The notes: a model not told the origin generated them from the letters alone. 64,000 nt of DNA from Prevotella sp. khp7 (GCF_900109055.1 NZ_FOIV01000003.1:248001-312000), one strand, 5' to 3'. Shown: positions 20,197 to 29,641, counted from the first letter of the stretch. A program made the numbers and translations.

Positions 20197-23187
20197 ATGA
20201 AAAGAATCCTAATCCTGGTGTCTGCCCTGCTCACGACGGGAATGTCGATGGCGGCCGAGGTGCAGACCAGTGGAAACTTTGTGACTATTCGTCCTGACGG
20301 AGGTCAGGCAAAAGTAATCCGCCTGGAAGTGATGAACGACAACATTATCCGTGTGCGAGCCACCTCTGCCGAGGTCCTGCCCGAGAAGCCCGCCTCGCTG
20401 ATGATTGTCCCCCAGACGGCTCCGGCCAAAGGCTCCTACCGTGTGAGCGACGAGGGCGAGACGGTAGTGGTGAAGGCCAGAAATGTGAAGGCTGTAGTAC
20501 AGAAGGCTACAGGTGAGATCAGCTTCTTCGATGCTGCTGGCAAGGCGTTGCTGAGGGAAGCCAAGGACGGTAAGCAGTTCTGGCCCTTCACCGTGCCAGA
20601 GCGCGAACTGGGTATGAAGACGGGCTATTCCGTCCCCGAGGAGCAGAAGCATGGTCTGACGTGGCAGATGAAGTTCGACTCGCCCGACGATGAGGCCTTC
20701 TACGGCCTGGGTCAGCACCAGAGCGAAGAGTTCAACATGAAAGGCAAGAACGAGGACCTGTTCCAGTACAACACCAAGGTGTCTGTACCCTTCGTCCTGT
20801 CCAACAAGAACTACGGTCTGCTGTGGGATTCCTATTCCTTCTGTCGCTTTGGCAATCCTAACGACTATCTCCAGCTCAACCGCGCCTTCAAACTCTACGA
20901 CAGACAGGGCAGGGAGGGCCACCTCACGGGCACCTATATCGACCGTATGGGTAAGAAGCTCGTGCGCGACGAAGACTCCATCTATTACGAATACGGTACG
21001 CCAGCCAAGTCGGAGATTGCGCTGAAGACCGATAACGGTGGCATCAAGAACCTGCCTCAGGGTTTCCAGCTGGCAGGCGCCAACGTTACCTACGAAGGCT
21101 TCATCGAACCCGAATGCTGTGGCAAATGTGCTGGTAAGGCACAGCTCTACCAGTTCATCCTCTACTATGCCGGCTACATCAAGGTCTATATCGATGGCCG
21201 CGAAGTCGTGCCCGAGCGCTGGCGCACAGCCTGGAACCCCAACGCCTATAAGTTCAGCTGCGAGCTCCAGAAGGGACGCAAAGCCCAGTTGCGCATAGAG
21301 TGGCAGCCCGATGGCGGCGAGAGCTATTGCGGACTGCGCGTGGCTGAGCCTCGCAGTGCCGAGGAGCGTGGCAAGCTCTCCGTCTGGAGCGAGATGGCCA
21401 AGGACATGGATTATTACTTCATCGCAGGCCAGAACCTCGACCAGGTCATCTCTGGTTACCGTACTCTGACTGGTAAGGCATCGCTCTATCCCAAGTGGGT
21501 GCTGGGCTTCTGGCAGAGCCGTGAGCGCTACAAGACCTCTGCCGAGGTGGAACAGACCCTCGCCGAGTTCCGCAAGCGCCAGATACCCATCGACAACATC
21601 GTGCAGGACTGGAACTACTGGCCCGAGGACCAGTGGGGCTCCCATCAGTTCGAGGCCTCGCGCTATCCCAATCCTCAGGCCATGCTCGACTCCGTACACG
21701 CCATGCACGGTCGCTTCATGATCTCTGTGTGGCCTAAGTTCTATTGCAATACCGATAACTACAAAGAGCTCGATGCCAAGGGCTGGATGTACGTTCAGTC
21801 GCCCACCGACGATATCCACGACTGGGTGGGGCCCGGCTATAAGAACGGCTTCTACGACGCCTACGACCCGGGAGCCCGCAAGATGTTCTGGCGCCAGATG
21901 GACGAGAACCTCTATACCAAGTTCAACAAGAACGGTGTCGCTGGTGTCGATGCCTGGTGGATGGACGCCTCGGAGCCCAACGTGCGCGACTGTACCCCCA
22001 TGTGGTATCGCAAGGCCCTTAGCGGCCCCACCGCTTTAGGCACCTCTACCGAATACTTCAACGCCTACAGCACCGTCAATGCCGACGCCATCTACAACGG
22101 CCAGCGCAGCGTGTGGAAAGGCAAGCAGAATGAGCCCCGCGTGTTCCTCCTCACCCGTAGCGGTTTCGCTGGCGAGCAGCGCTTCTCAACCGCCACATGG
22201 AGCGGCGACATCGGTACTCGCTGGGAAGACATGCGCGCCCAGATGACGGCAGGTCTCAACTACTCCATCTCGGGTCTCCCCTTCTGGGGCATGGACCAGG
22301 GCGGCTTCTGCGTCGAAAACCGTTATGTGGCTGCCCAGCAGCTCTTCGACCATAGTGGCGTGGAGAACGAAGACCTCAAGGAGTGGCGCGAGCTGCAGAC
22401 TCGCTGGAACCAGTTCGGCACCTTCATCCCCCTGTTCCGCTCACACGGCCAGTGGCCCCTGCGCGAGATATGGAACATCGCCCCCGACAGTCATCCTGCC
22501 TATAAGTCGTTTGTCTACTACGATAAGTTGCGCTATCGTCTCATGCCATACCTCTACTCAATGGCTGGCTGGGCTCATTTCAAGGATTATACCTTGATGC
22601 GTCCGTTGGTGATGGACTTCAATGGCGACAAGGAGGTAGAGAATATCGGCAACCAATGGATGTTCGGTCCCGCGCTGATGGCCTGTCCCGTAGGCTACTA
22701 CAAGGCCCGCAATCGCTCAGTTTATTTCCCAGAGCAGTGTGGCTGGTACAATCTCTACACAGGCGAGCACCTCGAAGGTGGTCAGCGCCTCGTGGTCGAT
22801 GCTCCCTACGAGCAGATTCCCGTCTTCGTGCGCGAGGGCGCCATCATCCCCTTCGGTCCTGAGATGCAGTGGAGCGACGAGCGCCCCGCCGAGCTCATCA
22901 ACCTCTACGTCTATGCCGGACAAAACGGCAGTTTCCAGCTCTATGAAGACGAGGGTACCAACTACAACTATGAGCGCGGCAAATATGCCACCATCGACAT
23001 TACCTACGACGATGCCACCCGTACGCTCTCGTTCGGTGCCCGCAAGGGTCAGTTCCCCGGTATGCTCAAGAGCCGCCGCTTCAACGTCGTGCTCGTCAGC
23101 AGCGATCAGGCTAAGCCCCTTGATCTCGACAACCCCGATGGTCTGATGGTCAGCTATAACGGTAAACCCGTCACCATCCGGCTCTGA
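20197..23187 (+). CDS. GH31 alpha-glycosidase with PA14 domain, probable alpha-xylosidase
   Basis: The 996-residue secreted protein has a signal peptide (MSMAAE), an N-terminal GH31 beta-sandwich with YGLGQHQSEEFNMKG near residue 168, and a PA14-type insert at about 285-386. The catalytic barrel follows, with nucleophile Asp590 in WWMDASEPN and acid/base Asp671 in WSGDIGTRW. PA14-bearing GH31 enzymes of gut Bacteroidota are known alpha-xylosidases that start xyloglucan oligosaccharide breakdown, and the neighbouring GH2 and GH3 genes fit that pathway. Use of GCC and CGC codons is heavier here than in region 3. It follows the sensor gene by 26 bp and is followed directly by an inverted-repeat element. 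Confidence 0.9.
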   Translation: MKRILILVSALLTTGMSMAAEVQTSGNFVTIRPDGGQAKVIRLEVMNDNIIRVRATSAEVLPEKPASLMIVPQTAPAKGSYRVSDEGETVVVKARNVKAVVQKATGEISFFDAAGKALLREAKDGKQFWPFTVPERELGMKTGYSVPEEQKHGLTWQMKFDSPDDEAFYGLGQHQSEEFNMKGKNEDLFQYNTKVSVPFVLSNKNYGLLWDSYSFCRFGNPNDYLQLNRAFKLYDRQGREGHLTGTYIDRMGKKLVRDEDSIYYEYGTPAKSEIALKTDNGGIKNLPQGFQLAGANVTYEGFIEPECCGKCAGKAQLYQFILYYAGYIKVYIDGREVVPERWRTAWNPNAYKFSCELQKGRKAQLRIEWQPDGGESYCGLRVAEPRSAEERGKLSVWSEMAKDMDYYFIAGQNLDQVISGYRTLTGKASLYPKWVLGFWQSRERYKTSAEVEQTLAEFRKRQIPIDNIVQDWNYWPEDQWGSHQFEASRYPNPQAMLDSVHAMHGRFMISVWPKFYCNTDNYKELDAKGWMYVQSPTDDIHDWVGPGYKNGFYDAYDPGARKMFWRQMDENLYTKFNKNGVAGVDAWWMDASEPNVRDCTPMWYRKALSGPTALGTSTEYFNAYSTVNADAIYNGQRSVWKGKQNEPRVFLLTRSGFAGEQRFSTATWSGDIGTRWEDMRAQMTAGLNYSISGLPFWGMDQGGFCVENRYVAAQQLFDHSGVENEDLKEWRELQTRWNQFGTFIPLFRSHGQWPLREIWNIAPDSHPAYKSFVYYDKLRYRLMPYLYSMAGWAHFKDYTLMRPLVMDFNGDKEVENIGNQWMFGPALMACPVGYYKARNRSVYFPEQCGWYNLYTGEHLEGGQRLVVDAPYEQIPVFVREGAIIPFGPEMQWSDERPAELINLYVYAGQNGSFQLYEDEGTNYNYERGKYATIDITYDDATRTLSFGARKGQFPGMLKSRRFNVVLVSSDQAKPLDLDNPDGLMVSYNGKPVTIRL

Positions 23188-23190
23188 TTT

Positions 23191-23346
23191 GCTGCAGTGT
23201 TGCAGTGTTGCAGTTCGAATCATGAAGTGGAAAAAGTGAAAAGTTAATACTATATATTATATATATTATATATATATAAATATATAGACCTTTTTTTAGG
23301 GGTGCGCAAAGCTCTCAAACAACTGCAACACTGCAACAACTGCAAC
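23191..23346. repeat. Element with TGCAGTGT-unit inverted ends and AT-rich core
   Basis: The left end (23191-23215) is made of tandem TGCAGTGT units. The right end (23321-23346) is its reverse complement with one extra base and one change, including 16 perfectly matched bases (TTGCAGTGTTGCAGTT). The core has a run of TATATAT words (about 23251-23286) and then GACCTTTTTTTAGGGG. It begins 4 bp after the GH31 stop. Its architecture resembles the element at 2945-3095, although the sequence is unrelated. Confidence 0.7.
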
Positions 23347-23357
23347 AAATGGCCCCG

Positions 23358-23420
23358 ACTTTGCTCCGAGGAAAACCTGACTCCCGATAGGTGAAAGCAG
23401 GATTTTCCTCGGAGTAAAGT
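23358..23420. repeat. 22-bp stem hairpin
   Basis: The left arm (23358-23379) pairs with the right arm (23398-23420), with one bulged A and one G-T pair around an 18-base loop. The right arm reads TTTCCTCGGAGTAAAG. A similar word, TTTCCTTGGAGTAAAA, occurs near 41755 in another intergenic region. No T-run follows, so it is not a simple terminator. Confidence 0.65.
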
Positions 23421-23443
23421 TTGATATTTTTCTTGCGTGAAAA

Positions 23444-23475
23444 TTTGGTAATTCACTCATTTTTAATTATCTTTG
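23444..23475 (+). promoter_or_regulatory. Promoter of the BspA-like lipoprotein gene
   Basis: TTTG (23444-23447), a 20-bp gap and TATCTTTG (23468-23475) match the consensus. The ATG at 23506 lies about 25 bp after the expected start of transcription. Confidence 0.8.
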
Positions 23476-23505
23476 CACTCTGAAACTAAAAACAAACCGA
23501 ACAAA

Positions 23506-24729
23506 ATGAAATTATCAATCAAGAAACTTTCCTGTATGGCGTTGCTGGTGGCAGTGACCATGATGCAAACATCGTGCGACGAACTGTTGGGCGAAACGGA
23601 TAATCCGGCGCCTCCCGTATCGGACGTCACGCTCAACGAAGCGACGCTGGAGATGGCTTATGGCAACGGTAAAGACGTGACGCTCGAAGCCACGGTAAGT
23701 CCCGCTGACACTGAAGACTTTGATGTCACATGGTCGTCGTCTGACGAGAGTGTCGCCACGGTAGACGACGCGGGTGTGGTTCACGCCGTTGGCACAGGAA
23801 CAGCCGTCATCACCGCCAAGGCGGGCAGCAAGAAGGCCACATGCGACGTCAGCGTGGTGGTCAACCTGGAGACGCCGCTCACCTTCGAGGCCGCCAAAGC
23901 TGGCGCGACCGTCAAGTTTAATAAATATAATAGCAGTGCTGTTGCTCCTAACGTGGAATATTCGCTCGATGGCGGCATCACATGGAAGAACGACCTGACA
24001 GCGGATGGTGTTACGCTGGCTGCCGCGGGCGACAAGATCTCGTTCCGAGGCACGAACGAGGCGTACGGAGCTGAATATATATACGATTGTTATCAATTCG
24101 AACTCTCAGACGAGACCTTTGCTTACGGCAACGTGATGAGTCTCATAAACAAGGACAACTACCCCACCAATAAGACATTGACAGCCGACTATGCCTTCGG
24201 TGGGATGTTCTATATGCAAGAGAATCTGAAGAACAAGGATGCTGATCACCAGATATACCTGCCAGCCAAGACGCTGACAAGATACTGCTATTTTAGCATG
24301 TTCGCTTACTGCAAAAGCCTGACCACAGCGCCCGAGCTGCCCGCCAAGACGCTGGCAGTAGACTGCTATACATATATGTTCTATGACTGCACAAGCCTGA
24401 CCACAGCGCCCGAGCTGCCCGCCAAGACGCTGGCAGTAGACTGCTATACATATATGTTCGCTGGCTGTAAGAAATTGTCCAGCGTCACCTGTAAGGCTAC
24501 GGATCTCAGTGCAGATTTTTGCCTTATTGACTGGCTCAATGGTGCTGGCACAGATGAATCCGTAACGACAAAGACGATTTATATCAGCAGCGCTTATTCG
24601 GATTATATAGCAGATATGAATGGTAATCTGGCAGGAACAGCTGATGATGCACAGATAAATGCGAATGTGCCCTGGAAAAAAGGCGATAGCGGCATCCCCA
24701 CAGGCTGGACCATCGCAGCAGCAGAATAA
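23506..24729 (+). CDS. Surface lipoprotein with Big2 domain and BspA-like repeats
   Basis: The ATG at 23506 gives 407 residues. A longer in-frame start would lie in the promoter. A lipobox MQTSC anchors it, and DELLGE follows. A Big2 immunoglobulin-like domain covers about residues 40-120 (VTWSSSDESVATVDDAGVV). An unassigned region is followed by 26-residue leucine-rich-like repeats of the form ELPAKTLAVDCYTYMF at about 255-325. Such proteins bind host or glycan surfaces. No enzyme motif is seen. Lying between a GH31 and a GH2 gene, it may help hold substrate on the cell surface, but this is an inference. Confidence 0.75.
   Translation: MKLSIKKLSCMALLVAVTMMQTSCDELLGETDNPAPPVSDVTLNEATLEMAYGNGKDVTLEATVSPADTEDFDVTWSSSDESVATVDDAGVVHAVGTGTAVITAKAGSKKATCDVSVVVNLETPLTFEAAKAGATVKFNKYNSSAVAPNVEYSLDGGITWKNDLTADGVTLAAAGDKISFRGTNEAYGAEYIYDCYQFELSDETFAYGNVMSLINKDNYPTNKTLTADYAFGGMFYMQENLKNKDADHQIYLPAKTLTRYCYFSMFAYCKSLTTAPELPAKTLAVDCYTYMFYDCTSLTTAPELPAKTLAVDCYTYMFAGCKKLSSVTCKATDLSADFCLIDWLNGAGTDESVTTKTIYISSAYSDYIADMNGNLAGTADDAQINANVPWKKGDSGIPTGWTIAAAE
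24315..24459 (+). repeat. 78-bp in-frame tandem duplication in the BspA-like gene
   Basis: Two stretches of 67 bases (24315-24381 and 24393-24459) appear identical, 78 bp apart, giving two consecutive 26-residue repeats. The preceding repeat at the protein level has already diverged, so this copy is recent. Slippage here could change the repeat number. Confidence 0.85.
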
Positions 24730-24760
24730 GAACCGCTGCGCAACAACAAAAAAAAACAAC

Positions 24761-24794
24761 AATCTCCGCTCTGAACACTCAGGGCGGGGATTTA
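24761..24794. terminator. Hairpin after the BspA-like gene
   Basis: A 14-bp stem, AATCTCCGCTCTGA (24761-24774) with the arm 24779-24792 and a 4-base loop, contains several G-T pairs. Only three Ts follow on the plus strand, so read-through into the GH2 gene 29 bp later is possible. Confidence 0.6.
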
Positions 24795-24821
24795 AAGAAC
24801 TTAAAAACAACCAAATCTTTC

Positions 24822-27194
24822 ATGATCAAAAAAACAATACTGACGGTGGCTGCGGTGCTGATGGGACTGACAACGCAGGCCAGGGAGAGACTGTGTTTCG
24901 ACAAAGACTGGCTGTTCGTGCTGGGCGATTCGGCTCAGATGGCTGCCACAGACTATAACGACTCATGGTGGCGGGGGCTCGACGTGCCTCACGATTGGGC
25001 CATCGAGGGCGACTTCCAGGCGGGCAACCCCAGCGGAGCGGGCGGGGGAGCGCTGCCAGGGGGCATAGGCTGGTATCGCAAGCACTTCGCGCTCGATAAG
25101 ATAGAGAAGGTGTTTCTCGAGTTCGACGGCGTGTATATGAATTCCACCGTGTATGTGAATGGAAAGGAAGTGGGCTTCCGTCCTTACGGCTATTCGAGTT
25201 TTGAGTACGATATCACACCATACGTCCATGAGGGCGAGAACGTGGTGGCGGTGCGTGTGGACAACAGCGACCAGCCCAACTCGCGCTGGTATTCGGGCTG
25301 TGGCATCTATCGCCATGTGTGGCTCACGAAGACCAGCGCCATCCATGTGAAGCATTGGGGCGTGAAGGTAGACAACGGGCGCGTGGAGGTGGACTATGAG
25401 AATCCCACGGGGCAGAAGGTGACGGTAAAGAACACGTGGCTCGACGCCAGCGGAAAGCCCGTCAGTATCAGGAAGCCCCGTAAGTGGAGCCTCGAAGATC
25501 CCTATGTGTACACGGTGAGGACACAGCTGATAGCAGGCGGAAAGGTGGTCGACGAGGTAGAGACAACCACGGGTTTCCGCGATTTCAGGTTCGACGCCAA
25601 GACGGGTTTCTGGCTCAACGGCAAGAACATCAAGCTGAACGGCGTGTGCGAGCACCACGACTTCGGCTGTCTGGGCGCAGCCCTCAACGAGGATGCCCTG
25701 CACCGCAAGCTCACGAAGCTGAAGGCCATGGGCGTGAACAGCATCCGTAGCTCGCATAACCCCCCAGCACCGGAGCTGCTGAACATGTGCGACACGATGG
25801 GACTGATCGTGATGGACGAGAGTTTCGACATGTGGCGGCGCAAGAAGACACAGAACGACTATGCACGCTTCTTCGACGAGTGGCATAAGAGAGACCTCAC
25901 CGACTTGGTGCTGAGAGACAGGAACCACCCCTCGGTGCTGATGTGGAGTATTGGCAACGAGGTGCTCGAACAGTGGTCGGATGCGGAGGCTGACACGCTG
26001 ACGCTGGAACAGGCCAACCTGATTCTGAACGCTGGTCATGATGCATCGACATTGGCTAAGGACGGCGAACTGAGCGTACAGTCGCTGCTGACACAGCATC
26101 TGGCGGAGATCGTGAAGCGCTACGACACGACACGACCCGTTACGGCGGGCTGCAACGAGCCGTCGCCAGGCAACCATCTCTTCAAGAGCGGGGCGATAGA
26201 CCTGATAGGCTTCAACTACCACCACCAGTGGGTGAAGGACGTGCCGAAGAACTTTCCCGACAAGCCCTTTATCTTCTCGGAGAGCGTGAGTGCCTTGCAA
26301 ACGCGTGGCTACTATATGATGCCCAGCGACTCGACATACGTGGCACCGAAACAGTGGTGGCTGCCCTATACAGACCCTACGTATATGTGCTCGGCCTATG
26401 ACAATATGCATGCTTCGTGGTCGAGTACGCACGAGGAGACATGGGACGTGGTGAAACACACGCCATACGTGGGCGGACAGTATATCTGGACGGGCTTCGA
26501 CTATATTGGCGAGCCTACGCCCTACGGATTCCCTGCGCGCTCGAGCTACTTCGGGCTGATAGACCTGGCAGGCTTCCCGAAAGACACGTACTATATGTAT
26601 CAGAGCGAGTGGACGGAGAAGCCTATGCTGCACCTCTTCCCTCACTGGAACTGGGTGGCAGGCGACTATATCGATATGTGGTGCTACTACAGCGGGGCCG
26701 ACGAGGTGGAACTCTTCATCAATGGCGAGAGTCAGGGCGTGCGCAGGAAGACAGACCACCAGCCTGAAGGCTGGAAACCCGGACTCTGCACGGAGTATCA
26801 CGTGGGATGGCGCGTGACGTTCGACCCAGGAGAGGTGAAGGCCGTATCGAGAAAGAACGGTAAGGTGGTGTGCGAACAGACCATCAAGACTGCCGGAGCG
26901 CCCGACCATATCCGTTTGTCGATAGACTACAAGGGCAAGGAGACGACCTTCATCACTGCTGAGGTGGTGGACAAGGACGGCAACCTGTGTCCATGGGCCG
27001 AGGATATGATTTATTTCATCTATGAGGGCGACGGAAAGGTGATTGGTACCGACAATGGATGCCAGACGTCGATGGAGCGTTTCAAGGCGCCGCAGCGTAA
27101 GGCCTTCCACGGCAAATGTATGGTGGTGGCAACGGGCAAGGGCTCGATTACTGCCAAGTCGCCCATGCTGAAACCAACGTGGATAGAGTTTTAA
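24822..27194 (+). CDS. GH2 glycosidase, probable beta-galactosidase
   Basis: This secreted 790-residue protein has a signal peptide (MGLTTQA). The sugar-binding domain (about 25-180, with VYVNGKEVGFRPYGYSSF) and an immunoglobulin-like linker precede the catalytic barrel. Acid/base Glu380 is in SIGNEVLEQW and nucleophile Glu487 in FSESVSALQ. SSHNPPAPELLNMCD is a typical GH2 segment. C-terminal immunoglobulin-like domains follow. The family includes beta-galactosidases, beta-mannosidases and beta-glucuronidases, and the overall pattern is closest to beta-galactosidase. With the flanking GH31 enzymes it would remove beta-galactosyl groups from branched oligosaccharides. Confidence 0.88.
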   Translation: MIKKTILTVAAVLMGLTTQARERLCFDKDWLFVLGDSAQMAATDYNDSWWRGLDVPHDWAIEGDFQAGNPSGAGGGALPGGIGWYRKHFALDKIEKVFLEFDGVYMNSTVYVNGKEVGFRPYGYSSFEYDITPYVHEGENVVAVRVDNSDQPNSRWYSGCGIYRHVWLTKTSAIHVKHWGVKVDNGRVEVDYENPTGQKVTVKNTWLDASGKPVSIRKPRKWSLEDPYVYTVRTQLIAGGKVVDEVETTTGFRDFRFDAKTGFWLNGKNIKLNGVCEHHDFGCLGAALNEDALHRKLTKLKAMGVNSIRSSHNPPAPELLNMCDTMGLIVMDESFDMWRRKKTQNDYARFFDEWHKRDLTDLVLRDRNHPSVLMWSIGNEVLEQWSDAEADTLTLEQANLILNAGHDASTLAKDGELSVQSLLTQHLAEIVKRYDTTRPVTAGCNEPSPGNHLFKSGAIDLIGFNYHHQWVKDVPKNFPDKPFIFSESVSALQTRGYYMMPSDSTYVAPKQWWLPYTDPTYMCSAYDNMHASWSSTHEETWDVVKHTPYVGGQYIWTGFDYIGEPTPYGFPARSSYFGLIDLAGFPKDTYYMYQSEWTEKPMLHLFPHWNWVAGDYIDMWCYYSGADEVELFINGESQGVRRKTDHQPEGWKPGLCTEYHVGWRVTFDPGEVKAVSRKNGKVVCEQTIKTAGAPDHIRLSIDYKGKETTFITAEVVDKDGNLCPWAEDMIYFIYEGDGKVIGTDNGCQTSMERFKAPQRKAFHGKCMVVATGKGSITAKSPMLKPTWIEF

Positions 27195-27195
27195 T

Positions 27196-27225
27196 TAGGG
27201 AGACAAGAATACAAGGAGTTCAAGA
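27196..27225 (+). repeat. Purine-rich repeat copy between GH2 and GH31
   Basis: GGGAGACAAGAATACAAGG and then AGTTCAAG follow the GH2 stop directly. The order of units (GGAGACA, GTACA-like, AAGGAGTTCAAG) is the same as in the left arm at 2945-2985. Only one arm is present. It lies just before the next ATG and may also act as the ribosome-binding region. Confidence 0.6.
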
Positions 27226-27228
27226 AAT

Positions 27229-29553
27229 ATGAAGAAGTTTTTTGGTGCAATGTTGCTGCTGGGTAGCTCAATGGTTGTCAGCGCACAGATACAGACCAAC
27301 GCAGGTATCCAGTACCTGCAGGCTATGCAGAAGGATGTGTCGACAGACTTTTATGATTTGTCGAATACCTATTTCCTGGCCGACTCGCTGGTGAGCTTCG
27401 ATGCGGCGAAAGGTGAGGGACTGGTGCAGTGGAAACGCTACAGGATGAGTCCGCGCCAGGCGTTCAACCTGAACGGTTACTGGCCCGTGAGAATGCAGAT
27501 GCTCGACTTTCCTGACGCTGCCTATGAGAACGACCCGGAACTGAAACTGAAGGTGGAGTTCATCAGTCCCAGAACGGTGAGGGTGCGCATGCTCTCGACC
27601 CCCGTAGAGCCCAAGGTATCTGACGAGGACGACGTGATGTTCTGCGACGCCTTTAAGAAAAAAGGGGCGGGCACCATGTGGAAGGTCTCGCAGAAGGAGG
27701 GCGGCATTGCCTACAGCTCGGACTATGGCACCATCGAAATCAGACAATATCCCTGGCGCATCGTGGTGAAGGATGCCAAGGGCAGAATACTGACGCAGAC
27801 GCGACACAGCATAGATAACGACTCGAGTCAGGTAAAGCTGTTGCCCTTCTCGTTCATCAAGCGCGGAAGCGACAACTCGAGGAGCATGAACCCTGTGCTG
27901 ACGCTGGCACCAGGGGAGAGAATCTATGGTTGTGGCGAGTCGTTCACCTCGCTGAACAAGGTGGGGCAGAAGGTGCATCTCTCCGTGACTGACCCTCAGG
28001 GGCCGGAGACTGACGGACAATACAAGCCCGTGCCCTTCTTCTTCTCGAACCGCGGCTATGGTGTGTTCATGCACACCTCAGCCCCTGTGACGTGCGACTT
28101 CGGTGCCTCGTATATTGGGGCAGACCGCCTGTTTATGGCTGACGAGCAGATGGACTTCTTCGTCTTCCTTGGTGAGCCTAAGGATATTCTCGACGAGTAC
28201 ACGAACATCACGGGAAAGAGTCCTATGCTGCCCTTGTGGAGCTTTGGCACATGGATGAGCCGCATCACTTACTTCTCGCAAGATGAGGGACTGGAGATAG
28301 CCCGTCAGTTGAGGGCACACAGAATTCCTTCAGACGTGATCCACTTCGATACTGGCTGGTTCGGCGTAGACTGGCAGTGCGACTATCAGTTCGCGAAGGA
28401 CCGCTTCGAGGATCCCGTGAAGATGCTCAGACAACTCTCGAAAGACGGATTCCATACTTGCCTGTGGCAACTGCCTTACTTTACGCCCAAGAACCGTTTC
28501 TTCCCGGAAATCATAGAGAAACGTCTTCACGTGGTGAATGCTACGGGCGGTATGCCTGTAGAGGATGCCGTGCTCGACTTCTCGAACCCTGAGACCGTCA
28601 GCTGGTATCAGTCGAAAATCGAAGGTTTGATGAAACAGGGCGTCTCAACCATCAAGTGTGACTTTGGCGAGGCAGCTCCCTATAATGGCTTCTATCATAG
28701 CGGCAAGGGCGGACTCTACGAGCATAACCTCTATCCCCTGCGCTATAACAAGGCTCTCTGGGAGGTTGTGGAGCGCAACCATCCTGGTGAGGGCATCATC
28801 TGGGCGCGCAGTGCCTGGGCAGGAAGTCAGCGCTATGCCTTACACTGGGGCGGCGATGCTGCTACCACGAACACAGGGCTGTTGGGAGACCTGCGGGGCG
28901 GACTGAGCTTCGGACTGAGCGGTTTCTCGTTCTGGAGTCACGACATGGGTGGCTTCGTGACGGCCTCGCCTGAGGATATCTATCGTCGTTGGCTGCCCTT
29001 CGGATTCCTGAGCTCTCACACACGAGCCCATGGTGCGCCTCCTACGGAGCCTTGGCTCATCTCGGAATCGTTTACAGAGGCTTTCCGCGATTGTGCGGAG
29101 ATGAAATACAAACTGATGCCTTATGTGTATGCTCAGGCCAAGGACTGCTCTGAGCGCGGACTGCCTATGGTGAGGGCTCTGCTGGTGGAGTTCCCGCACG
29201 ATACGGGTGCCTGGCTCGTTGAAGATGAGTATATGTTCGGCTCGCAGATGCTGGTGGCTCCGCTCATGGAGAGTGGTCATGAGCGTGAGGTCTATCTGCC
29301 CAAGGGTAAGTGGATCGACTATCAGACCGGTAAGGTTTATGAGGGTGGCTATCAGACCATCGAGGCAGGGAAGATTCCTGCCATTATCCTGGTGCGTGAC
29401 GGCAGTCTGATACCTCATGCCCCTCTGGCTCAGCGCACAGACCAGATAGACTGGAGCAGGGTGGAAATGAAGGCTTACAAGGCTGACGCCAAGACCTGTA
29501 AAGGATGGCTCTTTAAGCCTGGTGACGCCAGACTGCAGGAAATAGTGCAATGA
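27229..29553 (+). CDS. GH31 alpha-glycosidase, YicI-like alpha-xylosidase
   Basis: The 774-residue secreted protein has a signal peptide (SMVVSAQ). The N-terminal GH31 sandwich includes YGCGESFTSLNKVGQ near residue 232. The catalytic barrel has nucleophile Asp478 in IKCDFGEAAP and acid/base Asp543 in HWGGDAATT. The KxDFGE form, rather than WxDxSEP, and the FWSHDMGGF segment match YicI-type alpha-xylosidases. Unlike the GH31 at 20197 it has no PA14 domain. It ends the GH2-GH31 pair, 34 bp after the GH2 gene. The two GH31 enzymes may act on different positions or in different compartments. Confidence 0.9.
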   Translation: MKKFFGAMLLLGSSMVVSAQIQTNAGIQYLQAMQKDVSTDFYDLSNTYFLADSLVSFDAAKGEGLVQWKRYRMSPRQAFNLNGYWPVRMQMLDFPDAAYENDPELKLKVEFISPRTVRVRMLSTPVEPKVSDEDDVMFCDAFKKKGAGTMWKVSQKEGGIAYSSDYGTIEIRQYPWRIVVKDAKGRILTQTRHSIDNDSSQVKLLPFSFIKRGSDNSRSMNPVLTLAPGERIYGCGESFTSLNKVGQKVHLSVTDPQGPETDGQYKPVPFFFSNRGYGVFMHTSAPVTCDFGASYIGADRLFMADEQMDFFVFLGEPKDILDEYTNITGKSPMLPLWSFGTWMSRITYFSQDEGLEIARQLRAHRIPSDVIHFDTGWFGVDWQCDYQFAKDRFEDPVKMLRQLSKDGFHTCLWQLPYFTPKNRFFPEIIEKRLHVVNATGGMPVEDAVLDFSNPETVSWYQSKIEGLMKQGVSTIKCDFGEAAPYNGFYHSGKGGLYEHNLYPLRYNKALWEVVERNHPGEGIIWARSAWAGSQRYALHWGGDAATTNTGLLGDLRGGLSFGLSGFSFWSHDMGGFVTASPEDIYRRWLPFGFLSSHTRAHGAPPTEPWLISESFTEAFRDCAEMKYKLMPYVYAQAKDCSERGLPMVRALLVEFPHDTGAWLVEDEYMFGSQMLVAPLMESGHEREVYLPKGKWIDYQTGKVYEGGYQTIEAGKIPAIILVRDGSLIPHAPLAQRTDQIDWSRVEMKAYKADAKTCKGWLFKPGDARLQEIVQ

Positions 29554-29633
29554 TTTGTATCAATAACGAACGAAATTTAGTTAACGTCTCTTAAAAAGAA
29601 AGTGCCCAAGTAACAACGAACCGATATTTTTTG

Positions 29634-29641
29634 TACTTTTG
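29634..29641 (+). promoter_or_regulatory. -7 box upstream of rpoD
   Basis: TACTTTTG followed by CAC fits the Bacteroidota -7 box and lies 29 bp before the ATG at 29670. No matching TTTG was found at the usual distance. Confidence 0.65.

Noticed and set aside
23251-23286. AT-rich TATATAT run considered as a replication origin
   Set aside because: No DnaA boxes, no dnaA/dnaN or parAB nearby, and it lies inside an inverted-repeat element between glycosidase genes.
24315-24459. Direct repeats considered as a CRISPR array
   Set aside because: They are coding repeats in frame, of 78-bp period, without unique spacers; no cas genes are present.
24963-27110. 715-codon open frame on the minus strand
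   Set aside because: It is a shadow of the GH2 gene, caused by its GC-rich codons; no protein motif is visible.
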